Below, in pieces: positions 45,981 through 55,100 of a stretch of 64,000 nucleotides of DNA. Source of the DNA: an uncultured Prevotellaceae bacterium. GTDB lineage: Bacteria > Bacteroidota > Bacteroidia > Bacteroidales > Muribaculaceae. The stretch lies in contig ONMF01000010.1 of NCBI GenBank assembly GCA_900318865.1, positions 40,680 through 104,679 of the forward strand, in the 5' to 3' direction. Each line of letters opens with the position of its first letter. The first letter of the stretch is position 1. The position numbers and the translations under genes were made by a program. The notes under the pieces are model-generated. The model made no database searches. It saw only the letters and a list, made by a program, of their open reading frames with translations, and had not been told where the DNA came from.

Positions 45981-47081
45981 ATGGGAATTCTCGACAAATT
46001 GAAAGAAGGCATGGATAACATCCAGCAGCAGATTCAGCAACAACAGATGCTTGAACAGCAACAGCAAATGCAGCAGCAACAGATGCAGCAGCAACAGATG
46101 CAGCAGGGAGGCTTTTTCCCGCAACAAGGTTTCCAGCCGGGCTACCCCCAGCAGCAAGGCTATCCCCAGCAGCAAGGTTATCCGCAGCAGCAAGGCTATC
46201 CGCAGCAGCAAGGTTATCCGCAGCAGCAAGGCTATCCGCAGCAGCAAGGCTATCCGCAGCAGCAAGGCTATCCTCAGCAGCAAGGTTATCCCCAGCAGCA
46301 AGGTTATCCCCAGCAGCAGGGCTATCCCCAGCAGCAGGGCTATCCTCAGCAGCAAGGTTTCCAGCCGGGTTATCCCCAGCAGCAAGGTTATCCCCAGCAA
46401 CAAGGCTATCCCCAGCAGCAACAAGGCTATTATCAGAATCCTCAGGCCGTATCTCTTGCCACGGCACTGCAGGGCCAGGCCGGTAGCATTCAGTATCAGA
46501 TTGATGGCTACATCGACCCGCAGCAGTGGATGGGCGGGACCCAGGCGCGCATCACTATCACCGATATTCCTTCCAACGAAGTAGAGTGGGAAGAATTGCA
46601 GAAGCAGGTGGGGCACACGCCCCACGGAGCCGTGCTGCTCCAGCTGCTCGCCTTCGAGATGTATCGCACCGATGCCGGAGCTGCCGATCACTGTGTAGAC
46701 CTCAACAATACCGACACCAATGCCGCTGCCACCAAGCGACGGATGCGTGAGTTGGTACTGCGCCCGTCGGACAGCTATGCCCGGCCTTATATCGCAGCAG
46801 CTTATTTCAACGGTGCCAATCCACAGAATGGATATACTCCTGTGAGGCCATTCTCGGTGAACTTGCGGGTGAGCATGGCGCGGCCCTACCAGATGTCGCA
46901 ATCGTTGCGTGGCATGGTGATGTCGCTGGAAGTGTGGAGTGAAGGCTACGACTCCCCCTGGCGCCCCATTGAAGTGGTGCAGCCCTACGACTCGCCTTAT
47001 TACAAAGTGAGCAACTGTCCCTCGATTTATACCCAATGCAAGGAAATCGGCTGGGGAAAGACCTATCAAGGACTCAAGTGA
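45981..47081 (+). CDS. QQQGYP-repeat protein with conserved C-terminal domain
   Basis: 366 residues in three parts: a short amphipathic start ([20 protein letters not shown]), a low-complexity Gln/Gly/Tyr/Pro region with 12 + 3 hexapeptide repeats to about residue 155, and a folded domain of some 200 residues ([29 protein letters not shown] at the end) that I did not assign to a family. There is no signal peptide, so it is probably cytoplasmic. The repeat region resembles phase-separating or sticky Gln/Tyr-rich segments. Two opposite- or other-frame ORFs here are repeat artefacts. Confidence 0.8.
   Translation: MGILDKLKEGMDNIQQQIQQQQMLEQQQQMQQQQMQQQQMQQGGFFPQQGFQPGYPQQQGYPQQQGYPQQQGYPQQQGYPQQQGYPQQQGYPQQQGYPQQQGYPQQQGYPQQQGYPQQQGYPQQQGFQPGYPQQQGYPQQQGYPQQQQGYYQNPQAVSLATALQGQAGSIQYQIDGYIDPQQWMGGTQARITITDIPSNEVEWEELQKQVGHTPHGAVLLQLLAFEMYRTDAGAADHCVDLNNTDTNAAATKRRMRELVLRPSDSYARPYIAAAYFNGANPQNGYTPVRPFSVNLRVSMARPYQMSQSLRGMVMSLEVWSEGYDSPWRPIEVVQPYDSPYYKVSNCPSIYTQCKEIGWGKTYQGLK
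46140..46421 (+). repeat. 18-bp coding tandem repeats (GYPQQQ)
   Basis: Twelve in-frame 18-bp units (46140-46355), a GFQP interruption (46356-46367), then three more units (46368-46421). Third-base changes among units show it is not freshly expanded, but several neighbours are identical and could slip without breaking frame. Confidence 0.93.
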
Positions 47082-47117
47082 ACCATTCCGGTGCCTCGGC
47101 ACCCATAGCGTAACCAT

Positions 47118-47157
47118 CACCTCCGCGCGGCAAGAGCAGTTGCGGAGGTGTTTTTTT
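47118..47157 (+). terminator. Intrinsic terminator after the QQQGYP-repeat gene
   Basis: cacctccgc/gcggaggtg stem with a 15-nt loop, then seven T residues. Confidence 0.9.
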
Positions 47158-47201
47158 ACCGTGCGCAGTGTTGGCTCCCGGAGTGCTAACGGGGCGGCTG
47201 T

Positions 47202-47233
47202 GTTGCAATTGATGTGGATTTTAACTATCTTTG
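47202..47233 (+). promoter_or_regulatory. Putative promoter of the DPP III gene
   Basis: -7 TATCTTTG (47226-47233) with a TTG 21 nt upstream (47202-47204). The distance to ATG 47277 is 43 bp, which supports the downstream start. Confidence 0.6.
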
Positions 47234-47276
47234 TCGAGCAAATCGAGAATCAAACCATAATAATACAATACAAAAC

Positions 47277-49322
47277 ATGAGAAAAATGATTCTGGCCGCC
47301 GCTGTGGCGGCAATGAGCTTAAACGCTATGGCACAAAACACCGATTTCAACTATCACGTTGACCGCTTTGCCGACATCGAGGTTCTTCGTTACCAGGTGC
47401 CTGGGTTCGACAAGCTGACCCTGAAACAGAAAAAGCTGGTTTATTACCTTCAGGAGGCCGCCCTGCAGGGCCGCGACATCCTTTTCGACCAGAATGGCAA
47501 GTACAACTTGTACGTGCGCCAAGTGCTGGAACAAATCTACACCCGCTACACCGGCGACCGCTCGAGTGCCGACTTCAAGGGCCTGGAGCTGTACTTGAAG
47601 CAAGTGTGGTTCGGCAACGGCATCTACCACCATTACGGCATGGACAAATTTGTGCCTCAGTTCTCCATCAACTTTTTTGTTGACGAGTACAACAAGCTGC
47701 CACTCGACGTGCTGCCCATCAATTCGTGCGACCGCTGCACCGAGGAGGGCAAGTGCGACAAGGCCACACGGCTGCGCAAGGCCCTTGAGAAAGTGATTTT
47801 CGACCCCGAATTCATGCCCAAGAAAGTGAACCAAGCCGATGGCGAGGACTTGATTCTGACGTCGGCCACCAATCTTTATGACGGTGTGACGCAGGCCGAG
47901 GTGGAAGCTTACTACAATGCATTGAAGAATCCTAACGACACCACCCCCATCTCCTACGGCTTGAACACGAAGGTGGTGAAAGAGGACGGCAAAGTGGTGG
48001 AGAAACCCTACAAGGTGGGTGGACTCTATTCGCAAGCCATCGTCAACATTATCTACTGGCTGCAGAAGGCCAAGAAAGTGGCCGAGACGAGCGCGCAGCG
48101 CGACTATATCGAAAAACTGATTGAGTTCTACACCACCGGTTCGCTCAAAACCTTTGATGAATACAGCATCATGTGGGCCGAGGACACCAAGAGCCAGGTG
48201 GACTTTATCAATGGCTTTATCGAGAGCTATGGCGATCCGCTGGGCATGACCGGCTCGTGGGAGAGCATCGTGAACTTCCGCAACGATGCCGCCTCGCACC
48301 GCACGCAGCTCATCAGCAGCAATGCACAGTGGTTTGAGGACAACTCGCCCGTCGACCCGCGTTTCAAGAAAGAGAATGTGAAAGGCGTGAGTGCCAAGGT
48401 CATCACCGCAGCCATCCTGGCCGGTGACAGCTATCCGTCGACCCCCATCGGCATCAACCTGCCCAACAGCAACTGGATTCGTGCCCAGCACGGCTCCAAA
48501 TCGGTGACCCTCGAGAACATTACCGACGCCTATGACGAAGTGGCCAACGGCTCGGGCCTGAACGAGGAATTTGCCTACAGCCAGGCCGAGGTGGACATGA
48601 TGAAGCGCCACCTGACGCTGGCCGACAAACTGCACACCGACCTGCACGAATGTCTGGGCCATGCCAGCGGCCAACTGCTGCCGGGTGTGGACCCTGACGC
48701 GCTGAAGGCTTATGGCTCCACGCTGGAGGAAGGGCGCGCCGACCTGTTCGCCCTCTATTATCTGGCCGACCCCAAGCTGGTGGATCTGGGCATTTTCGAC
48801 AGCCCCGATGCCTATAAGGCCGAGTACTACAAGTACATCATGAACGGCCTGATGACACAACTCTACCGCATCGAGCCGGGCAAGAACATCGAGGAAAGCC
48901 ACATGCGCAACCGCAAGTTTATCAGCGAGTGGTGCTTGCAGAAGGGCAAGAAAGACAAAGTCATCGAGATGGTGAAGCGCAAGGGCAAAACGTATGTGCG
49001 CATCAATGACTATGAGAAGTTGCGTGGCCTGTTCGGCCAGCTGCTGGCCGAGGTGCAGCGCATCAAGAGCGAGGGCGACTTCGAGGCCGGACGCAAGCTC
49101 GTGGAGACCTACGGAGTGAAAGTGGATCCCAAGCTCCATGCCGAAGTGCTGAAACGCTACAACACGCTCGACATTGCCCCCTACAAGGGCTTTGTGAACC
49201 CCATCTACAAGCCTGTGCTTGACGCAAAGGGCAACATTGTGGACATCACCGTGCATTACGGCGAGAACTATGTGGACCAGATGCTGCGCTACAGCCGCGA
49301 CTATTCGCCACTCACCAAGTGA
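47277..49322 (+). CDS. Exported dipeptidyl peptidase III-like zinc peptidase
   Basis: 681-residue M49-family peptidase that removes dipeptides from peptide N-termini. The signal peptide begins at ATG 47277 (ILAAAVAAMSLNAMAQ); the upstream frame to 47214 contains the promoter and is not coding. The zinc site is His457-Glu458 and His462 in HECLGH with Glu484-Glu485 in LEEGRADLFALYY. Its HExxGH spacing is the DPP III hallmark. Homologues in this order are sometimes mislabelled dihydrofolate reductase; nothing here supports that. It acts in the periplasm or outside. Confidence 0.9.
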   Translation: MRKMILAAAVAAMSLNAMAQNTDFNYHVDRFADIEVLRYQVPGFDKLTLKQKKLVYYLQEAALQGRDILFDQNGKYNLYVRQVLEQIYTRYTGDRSSADFKGLELYLKQVWFGNGIYHHYGMDKFVPQFSINFFVDEYNKLPLDVLPINSCDRCTEEGKCDKATRLRKALEKVIFDPEFMPKKVNQADGEDLILTSATNLYDGVTQAEVEAYYNALKNPNDTTPISYGLNTKVVKEDGKVVEKPYKVGGLYSQAIVNIIYWLQKAKKVAETSAQRDYIEKLIEFYTTGSLKTFDEYSIMWAEDTKSQVDFINGFIESYGDPLGMTGSWESIVNFRNDAASHRTQLISSNAQWFEDNSPVDPRFKKENVKGVSAKVITAAILAGDSYPSTPIGINLPNSNWIRAQHGSKSVTLENITDAYDEVANGSGLNEEFAYSQAEVDMMKRHLTLADKLHTDLHECLGHASGQLLPGVDPDALKAYGSTLEEGRADLFALYYLADPKLVDLGIFDSPDAYKAEYYKYIMNGLMTQLYRIEPGKNIEESHMRNRKFISEWCLQKGKKDKVIEMVKRKGKTYVRINDYEKLRGLFGQLLAEVQRIKSEGDFEAGRKLVETYGVKVDPKLHAEVLKRYNTLDIAPYKGFVNPIYKPVLDAKGNIVDITVHYGENYVDQMLRYSRDYSPLTK

Positions 49323-49343
49323 GCCTCGCGTAACTTTTAAAAC

Positions 49344-49384
49344 AAAAAATGCCGCCTCGACGAATCGTGGGCGGCATTTTTTTG
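49344..49384. terminator. Intrinsic terminator between convergent genes
   Basis: aaaaaatgccgcc/ggcggcattttttt stem-loop with A and T runs on both sides; it serves the DPP III gene and possibly the convergent CMD-cupin gene. Confidence 0.88.
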
Positions 49385-49411
49385 TGATGGGCAGGGAGTC
49401 CCGGCCGGGGG

Positions 49412-50521
49412 TCAGGGCAGTTTGTCGTACTCCTCGTCGGTGACCGGTTCCAGCCATTCGTTGCTGGCATCGTCACCCACTTGCGTCATGTAGGTGATGT
49501 GCTGGAACCAGGAGTCGCGCGCTGCTCCGTGCCAATGCTTGGCCTCGGCCGGAATGGCGACAACGGTGCCCGGGGTCATCGGTAGCGGTGCTTTGCCTTC
49601 TTCCACATACCATCCGCGTCCGGCCACACACACCAGCACTTGCACGCTGGCATGGTGGATGTGCCAGTTGTTGCGGCACCGGGGTTCAAAAGTGACATTG
49701 ACCGGTCCGCCGTGCTCGGCATCGAGTGGAGCCAGATAGCTGTTTCCGATGAAATACTTGGCGTAGGCGGTGTTCAGTTCGCCTCTTGGCCAGACGGAGA
49801 AATCCACTGTCTTCACATCTTGTTTGGGCTGCGATTCGCCAAATTCTGTGGCGATGGCCGCCTGGAGCCGCCGTGTTTCCTCGGGGCCGACGGTGGATTG
49901 CATCACGGTGGCGATGTCGTGAATCTGAGCGTCGGTCACTCCCATGTTGCGTGCCCCGTGCACGTGGGCCAGCAGTTGCGGTTCGCATCCGGGCAGCGCG
50001 CTGATGGCGCTCACGGTCACTATCTCGCGGTCGGCATGGCTGAGATTGTCGCGTGCAAAGATGTCGCCAAAGAGATGCGCCTTGAGGTAGTAGTCGGTTT
50101 GCGGTGCGAACCGATAGTCGAACGGCTTTCCGGTGAGCTGGGTTTGCACCCGGGTGCCGCATCGCAACGCGTCATAATCGGCCGGCAGCGGCGATGCCTC
50201 GCGTCCCGGTTCGCAAGGCTTTCCATTTTGCTGGCGCTCTTGAATGACCTGTTGCAAAGTTCCCAGGGCATTGAGCGAGCGCGGGAATCCTGTGTAGGCG
50301 TAGAGTTGCGAAAGAGCCTCTTTGATTTGGCTGATGGTGAGTCCGGCGTCAAAGCCGTTGTCGATAGCGACACGCAGGCTGGCGATGTCGCCACGCGCTT
50401 CGTTGGCGGCAATGGTCACGAGCGCTTGTTGTGCAGTAGTAAGTTCCATAGTTTCTGTTGCCCCCGTTGCGGTTGTCGCAAGCAGTGCCACGGCAGTCAG
50501 GGCGCTTTTGATTCGATTCAT
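49412..50521 (-). CDS. Carboxymuconolactone decarboxylase-like/cupin fusion, exported
   Basis: 369 residues: signal peptide (LTAVALLATTATGA); a first CMD-like helical region (GLTISQIKEALSQLYAYTGF); a second CMD domain (ADREIVTVSAISALPGCEPQ, HGARNMGVTDAQIHDIATVM); and a C-terminal cupin from about residue 280 with metal-site His (NNWHIHHASVQVL, GTVVAIPAEAKHWHGA). CMD proteins are often peroxidase-like or ring-cleavage enzymes. The second CMD lacks a visible CxxC pair, so a redox role is doubtful. It is followed downstream by no other gene of the unit; the flavin reductase lies upstream in the same direction. Confidence 0.85.
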   Translation of the reverse strand: MNRIKSALTAVALLATTATGATETMELTTAQQALVTIAANEARGDIASLRVAIDNGFDAGLTISQIKEALSQLYAYTGFPRSLNALGTLQQVIQERQQNGKPCEPGREASPLPADYDALRCGTRVQTQLTGKPFDYRFAPQTDYYLKAHLFGDIFARDNLSHADREIVTVSAISALPGCEPQLLAHVHGARNMGVTDAQIHDIATVMQSTVGPEETRRLQAAIATEFGESQPKQDVKTVDFSVWPRGELNTAYAKYFIGNSYLAPLDAEHGGPVNVTFEPRCRNNWHIHHASVQVLVCVAGRGWYVEEGKAPLPMTPGTVVAIPAEAKHWHGAARDSWFQHITYMTQVGDDASNEWLEPVTDEEYDKLP

Positions 50522-50574
50522 GTGTTGAGATTACTTGTTTGTGTCAGGCAAACCGGAGAGTTGTGCCTGCGGGG

Positions 50575-51141
50575 TTATTTCAGTTTTTTGCCTTCCTGGA
50601 ACGCATCGCCCACCTTTTCTCCCACCACACGATAGGCGAGGGCGGCCGAGTCGAACATGATGGGCTCAAGGCGGCCCAGGTCGATGCGTCCATCGTTGTC
50701 GAGAATCGATTCGTCGGCACTCATGTTGACCACTTCGCCCACGATGCGTATTTCACCGGTGTCGGTTTCCTGCATGTCGTGCAGCCGGCACTCGAGCGTG
50801 AGCGGAAACTCCTCGAAGAGCGGTGCGTCGACATGACTGCCCGGGAACGCATGGAATCCGGCCTTGTCCACTTTGGTCTCATGCAGCCCACTGACGATGC
50901 CAAAGTAGTCGGCCTCGACCATGGTGCCACGGGTGGCAAAGCTCACGGTAAAGGCACGCTTGAGTGTGATGTTGTCGCGCGTCTTGCGCACATGGCCAAT
51001 GTTGATGGCCACATGGTGCTCGCTGCACTGGCCTCCCCATGCCACATTCATGGCATCGGGCACGCCATTTTCATCGTAGGTGCCGATAATCAATACCGGC
51101 AGCGGTGTAATGACAGGATTATTTGTGAAATTTTTTCTCAT
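50575..51141 (-). CDS. Flavin reductase-like (FMN-binding) protein
   Basis: 188-residue split-barrel flavoprotein of the flavin reductase/DIM6 group. It starts with PVITPLPVLIIGTYDENGVP and has the FMN-binding VAWGGQCSEHHVAINIG and HVRKTRDNITLKRAFTVSF regions. It would reduce or bind FMN, perhaps for a partner oxidoreductase. It is transcribed with the CMD-cupin gene 53 bp downstream, and the two may belong to one oxidative-stress or quinone-handling unit; that is inference. Confidence 0.87.
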   Translation of the reverse strand: MRKNFTNNPVITPLPVLIIGTYDENGVPDAMNVAWGGQCSEHHVAINIGHVRKTRDNITLKRAFTVSFATRGTMVEADYFGIVSGLHETKVDKAGFHAFPGSHVDAPLFEEFPLTLECRLHDMQETDTGEIRIVGEVVNMSADESILDNDGRIDLGRLEPIMFDSAALAYRVVGEKVGDAFQEGKKLK

Positions 51142-51215
51142 AACTGTGTTTTATAGATTAATTGATAAATAATCAATGTGTTTGAGCCGCGATTTCGCCG
51201 CGAGTACGGTGGCTG

Positions 51216-51533
51216 TCACCATGTCAGGTCATCCACGTTGTGGACGATGCGCATGGGTGCATCGTACTGGCGCACCAATCTTTCATCGCCCTCGTATTCC
51301 ACCACATGGACGCTCGTGGCGCCGCGTAGCGATTGTGCAGCATCGGCTTGAAGATTGCGCAGAGCGCGGTTGCTGCCGGCGTTGCGGTGCAGCAGCAGGG
51401 TGGTGCCGCCGTCGTAAAGCAGCAACGGCTCGAGCGGCTCAGAGTCTTCGGCGTCGATGATGAGCAACAACTCTCCGGCCTGGTTTCGCATCAGGCTGTA
51501 GAAGGATGTGGCAGAGTGGGCATTGGGTTTCAT
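51216..51533 (-). CDS. Hypothetical protein
   Basis: 105 residues, no signal peptide or membrane segment. It reads as alternating strands and helices (AGELLLIIDAEDSEPLEPLL, GGTTLLLHRNAGSNRALR, GATSVHVVEYEGDERLVR). No family was recognised. The start at 51533 is preferred to the in-frame upstream ATG at 51596, since the extra 21 residues have an unrelated, atypical composition. It sits upstream of the flavin reductase gene in the same direction but after it in coordinates, with a 74-bp gap. Confidence 0.6.
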   Translation of the reverse strand: MKPNAHSATSFYSLMRNQAGELLLIIDAEDSEPLEPLLLYDGGTTLLLHRNAGSNRALRNLQADAAQSLRGATSVHVVEYEGDERLVRQYDAPMRIVHNVDDLTW

Positions 51534-51704
51534 GACAAATAGAAGCTTTAAATGGTTTTCTCCACAAAGATACAAAAATATGCGCTTAAAGCCCAAGCGT
51601 GGATTGTGTTTTTTGCCCGGGGGTGTCAGTTTTTGTCAGAAAAGTGGCAGATTCCGCAGAATGGAACATTTTTTGCAACGATAACTCAAAATGATTGATA
51701 ACAG

Positions 51705-52304
51705 ATGATAACGGCAACCTATCGGCACGACTATGTGATGCCTCTGTTCAGGCGCTTGGGTGACGTGCGCTCGTTTGCAGGCACGGCATTCTGCATCGGC
51801 GATTATCTGGTGACGGCCGGCCATGTAGTGGCCGACGCCGCCACTTACTATGTGCGAAACGGTTCCGACTGGCACCCCCTGCAGCACGACCTGTGGATAC
51901 CCCGGCAAGTGCCCGCCTTCGACAAGCATGGCTGGGATGTGGCCTTTTATCCCGTTCCCGGGCTGCAAAGCCCATTGTCGCTTGCCGATGCCGATGCCCG
52001 GCCCGACGATGAGCTGGAGGTGGTGTGCTGGCAGATGCGGTCCGCCGGCCCCGAGCGGCTGGCCACTCAAAGCCTTGTAATCAAGGAACCCGATGAGAAT
52101 GCTTACTTGCGGCTGGCCACCGTTGACCGCATCACGCACGGCTCGAGTGGCAGTCCGGTGATGCGCGATGGCAAGGTGTACGGCGTGCTCACCATGGGGC
52201 GCGACCATGTGGAGAGCGCCGGAATGGCACCCCTCAGGCGGCAGCTTGAGCAAAACACATGCTGGGCGTTCAAAGCCAGCAGGGTGCGCAGTTTCCTGCC
52301 GTGA
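51705..52304 (+). CDS. Small trypsin-like serine protease
   Basis: 199-residue S1-fold protease with the full triad: His40 in LVTAGHVVAD, Asp78 in GWDVAFYPV and Ser148 in THGSSGSPVM. No signal peptide, membrane anchor or PDZ domain is seen, so it is a bare cytoplasmic catalytic domain, unlike DegP/HtrA. Such stand-alone trypsin-like domains often work as effectors or regulators with partner proteins, but none is adjacent. It is convergent with the patatin gene, whose stop lies 5 bp beyond. Confidence 0.82.
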   Translation: MITATYRHDYVMPLFRRLGDVRSFAGTAFCIGDYLVTAGHVVADAATYYVRNGSDWHPLQHDLWIPRQVPAFDKHGWDVAFYPVPGLQSPLSLADADARPDDELEVVCWQMRSAGPERLATQSLVIKEPDENAYLRLATVDRITHGSSGSPVMRDGKVYGVLTMGRDHVESAGMAPLRRQLEQNTCWAFKASRVRSFLP

Positions 52305-52309
52305 CGAAA

Positions 52310-54364
52310 TCAGAAATCAAATCCGAGTGTAAGGAAGAAGTGAAGCCGGTGAGTGTAGCTGTTCCATCCCAGCGACAATCCCAGCGGGCCGGCGATGGCG
52401 CTATTGTAGTAATAGGCAATCTGCGCTCCCCATAGGGGCTTGTTGTCGAAAAGCCCGTCCAGTTCATCATTTTGTTCCGACACGCTGCCGTCGAGCAGCA
52501 GGTAGTGGCGGCCGGTGATTCGTTGTTGCAGGCGCAGTGCGGCGCTCACAAACTTGGAGTTGAAGAACTCGGCGTGCCCCATGCCCGCTATGGGCATCTG
52601 CTGGGGGAAGAATTTGCCATAGCTCTGCCCGCCCACCACATTGCCGGCCATGATGGGCAAGTCGTCGCCGAAGACCAATCGTCCCAGCACACCGGGCCTG
52701 ATCCAGGTGGAGCGCGTGAGTGGGATGGTGACCTGGCACATGGCCATCACATCGCTGAATCCTGTGTGTCCCTTCCAGCGAGCCAAGTCGTCGGTGCAGT
52801 AGGCATAACGCGCCTCGGCTCTCACGCCCCGTGTGGCGAAATAGCGGCTGTTCTCGCTATTGTAGCGCACCCTGGCGTGGTAGTTGAAATAATGCTCGTT
52901 GGGGGTGAAGTCAATAGTGCTGTTCTCGTTCCACAGTGCGTTGAAGTGGTGGTAGTGTTGCCATCCAAGCCCCAGTTCGCAGTCAAAATTCATGGCATCG
53001 AGGGAAAAGAGCTTCAGGTTGGCATGCTGATAAAGCGTCGACAGATTGTTGCTGCGCTTGCCGCGTGTGTAGATGCTGGCGTACTTATACCAAAACTCAT
53101 AGCTCAGGCCCATCTTGCGGAATGGCCGTGGCTCGATGTCAAAGCCGATGCGTAGCATCGACCTCATGCCCAGACGCACGGTCAGGTCAAGTTCTTTGTG
53201 GAGTTTGTCGCCAAAGAAATATTTGCCGTTGAGTTGCACAGCGGCGATGTCCTCGCTGTCGAAGCGTGCGGCCAGCGATGCGGTGATCGTGTGCTTCTTG
53301 CGGAAGTCGGTGAGTCCTGTGGGCTCCTCGTCGTTGTCGGGCACATTGTTGATGTCGCGCAGGTGCATGGTGTAGTCGGTGTGGGGCAGGGCACCGGCTT
53401 GTCGCTTGAGCACCATGATAGAATCGAATTTCTCGCGTGTGGCCTTTTCGCCGCGCTCCATGAGTGCTTCGAGCGCTCCCGAGGAAAAACTCCCGCTGGT
53501 GTAGCCACGCACGGGCACCTTGATGAGCAGGTCACAGTATTTCTCGTTCTCGCGGGCCCTGCGGCTCACGTCGCTGCCTGCCGAGCGCTCCATCACGTCC
53601 ATGAGGGTGCGGTATTCCTTGTCGGTGCCCAGCTCTAAGTCAAACTTGACGCCAATCACGATGTCGGCCCCCAGCTCGCGTGCCACATCGGCCGCGAAGT
53701 TGTTTTTCGCGCCGCCGTCCACGAGCACCATGTCGCCCATGTGTACCGGTGTGAACACGCCAGGAATCGACATGCTGGAGCGGATGCTTTTCACCAGCGA
53801 GCCGTGTGTGAGCACCACTTGCTCGTCGTTGACCAGATCGGTTGCCACGCACGCAAACTGTCGTGGCAGGTCGCGAAGGAAGTTGATGCTGTCGGTGTGC
53901 CCGTAGAGATAGTGCTTGAACACGTTTTCCACATTGGTGCCGCGAATCAAGCCGCCGGGTTGCGGGTCAATGCCGCCCAGCACATAAAATTCGCGCTCGT
54001 AGATGTAGGTGTTTTGAGCGTCGCGGTCGGTGAGCGATAGAAGCCGCTGGTCATTTCGGTCGAGAAACAGCTCGGTCCAGTCCATTGTGCGGAACATGGT
54101 GGCAATATCCTCGCTGTTGTAACCCACGCTGTAGAGCGCTCCCACGATGCTGCCCATGCTGGTTCCCACCACCATGTCGACCGGAATGCCGGCCTGCTCG
54201 ATGACCTTGAGCGCACCCACATGGATGGCTCCTAACGCGCCGCCTCCGCTGAGCACGACGGCCACCTTTTTTCGCCCTGGCACGCTGTCGGTGCCCATGC
54301 TTTGTGCTGCGCCAGGCAGCGCCAGCATGAGTGTCAAAACAGCCAGTAACACGTTCTTCATCAT
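52310..54364 (-). CDS. Patatin-like phospholipase with C-terminal outer-membrane barrel
   Basis: 684 residues: signal peptide (VLLAVLTLMLALPGAAQ); a patatin domain with oxyanion loop SGGGALGAIHVG, nucleophile Ser69 in VVGTSMGSIVGA and catalytic Asp in VLVDGGAKNNF near residue 220; then a POTRA-like link and an Omp85-type beta-barrel of many aromatic-rich strands ending in Phe (FFLTLGFDF). The layout is that of type Vd-like autotransporters such as PlpD. It probably displays or releases a phospholipase A at the surface. Confidence 0.9.
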   Translation of the reverse strand: MMKNVLLAVLTLMLALPGAAQSMGTDSVPGRKKVAVVLSGGGALGAIHVGALKVIEQAGIPVDMVVGTSMGSIVGALYSVGYNSEDIATMFRTMDWTELFLDRNDQRLLSLTDRDAQNTYIYEREFYVLGGIDPQPGGLIRGTNVENVFKHYLYGHTDSINFLRDLPRQFACVATDLVNDEQVVLTHGSLVKSIRSSMSIPGVFTPVHMGDMVLVDGGAKNNFAADVARELGADIVIGVKFDLELGTDKEYRTLMDVMERSAGSDVSRRARENEKYCDLLIKVPVRGYTSGSFSSGALEALMERGEKATREKFDSIMVLKRQAGALPHTDYTMHLRDINNVPDNDEEPTGLTDFRKKHTITASLAARFDSEDIAAVQLNGKYFFGDKLHKELDLTVRLGMRSMLRIGFDIEPRPFRKMGLSYEFWYKYASIYTRGKRSNNLSTLYQHANLKLFSLDAMNFDCELGLGWQHYHHFNALWNENSTIDFTPNEHYFNYHARVRYNSENSRYFATRGVRAEARYAYCTDDLARWKGHTGFSDVMAMCQVTIPLTRSTWIRPGVLGRLVFGDDLPIMAGNVVGGQSYGKFFPQQMPIAGMGHAEFFNSKFVSAALRLQQRITGRHYLLLDGSVSEQNDELDGLFDNKPLWGAQIAYYYNSAIAGPLGLSLGWNSYTHRLHFFLTLGFDF

Positions 54365-54403
54365 GCAGATAATTTTAAAATTTCCACAAAGTTAAGCAAT
54401 TCT

Positions 54404-54434
54404 TTTGTTCTGCGCTCGCTTATTCGTAACTTTG
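54404..54434 (+). promoter_or_regulatory. Promoter of the LOG-family gene, same core as the 25.2-kb repeats
   Basis: -33 TTTG (54404-54407), 19-nt spacer ttctgcgctcgcttattcg, -7 TAACTTTG (54427-54434). It differs from the esterase promoter at 25200-25230 by one base in the spacer. Confidence 0.8.
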
Positions 54435-54458
54435 CCGTAAAATAATGCTTCTGTAACG

Positions 54459-54992
54459 ATGAAAATTGCGGTTTTTTGTTCGGCCAACAATCAGATTGAC
54501 CCCGATTTCTTTGAACTGACCCGTGTGATGGGTCTTCGGCTGGGGGCCGCCGGTCACACGCTGGTGTACGGTGGTTGCAACCTGGGACTGATGGGCTGCC
54601 TGGCCCGGGCGTGGAAGGATGCGGGGGGGCATACTGTGGGGGTGATTCCCCGCTCGTTCACGCACGATGGCAAGCTATGCGACTTCCTTGACGAGGTGCA
54701 CTACACGCAAAATTTGAGCGACCGCAAGGACTTGATGCTTTCGCTGGCCGACGCTGTGGTGGCTCTGCCCGGCGGCATCGGCACGCTCGACGAGGTGTTC
54801 ACCGTGGCCGCACCCGCCACGTGCGGATTTCATCACAAGCGGGTGATTCTTTATAACGTCAAGGGCTTTTGGAACTCCCTGCTGGCGCTGCTCGACGACT
54901 TGCAGAACCATGGCATGATTCGCGGCGACTATCACACCCAGATTACAGCCGCCTCCACGCTTGGGCAGCTCACCGAGATGCTGGGCGCGTAA
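54459..54992 (+). CDS. LOG-family phosphoribohydrolase (TIGR00730 type)
   Basis: 177-residue Rossmann-fold protein with the LOG motif PGGIGTLDEVFTV and conserved Arg-Lys in LSDRKDLMLSLADAVVAL. The family cleaves nucleoside 5'-monophosphates such as cytokinin ribotides or purine nucleotides to base and ribose 5-phosphate. It is a single gene with a repeat-type promoter and its own terminator. Confidence 0.9.
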   Translation: MKIAVFCSANNQIDPDFFELTRVMGLRLGAAGHTLVYGGCNLGLMGCLARAWKDAGGHTVGVIPRSFTHDGKLCDFLDEVHYTQNLSDRKDLMLSLADAVVALPGGIGTLDEVFTVAAPATCGFHHKRVILYNVKGFWNSLLALLDDLQNHGMIRGDYHTQITAASTLGQLTEMLGA

Positions 54993-55006
54993 TCGCTTAA
55001 CTAATA

Positions 55007-55042
55007 TAAAAAAACGCGCTTCAATGTGAAGTGCGTTTTTTA
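55007..55042 (+). terminator. Intrinsic terminator after the LOG-family gene
   Basis: aaaaaacgcgcttca/tgaagtgcgtttttt stem with a 3-nt loop and T run; also usable by the convergent lipoprotein gene. Confidence 0.88.
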
Positions 55043-55100
55043 TTGATGGTGTTGTGACCGGATGTGTCACAAAGCACCGATATGGAAAAACGTGTGCGCG

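Noticed and set aside
45972..47120. Minus-strand frame of Leu-Leu-Gly-Ile-Ala repeats opposite the QQQGYP gene
   Set aside because: It is a complement artefact of the 18-bp repeats. The plus strand has a promoter, start and terminator in the right places.
47319..49457. 712-codon minus-strand open frame opposite the DPP III gene
   Set aside because: The plus strand carries a signal peptide, HECLGH and EEGRAD; the minus frame is His/Val-rich shadow sequence and runs over the terminator.
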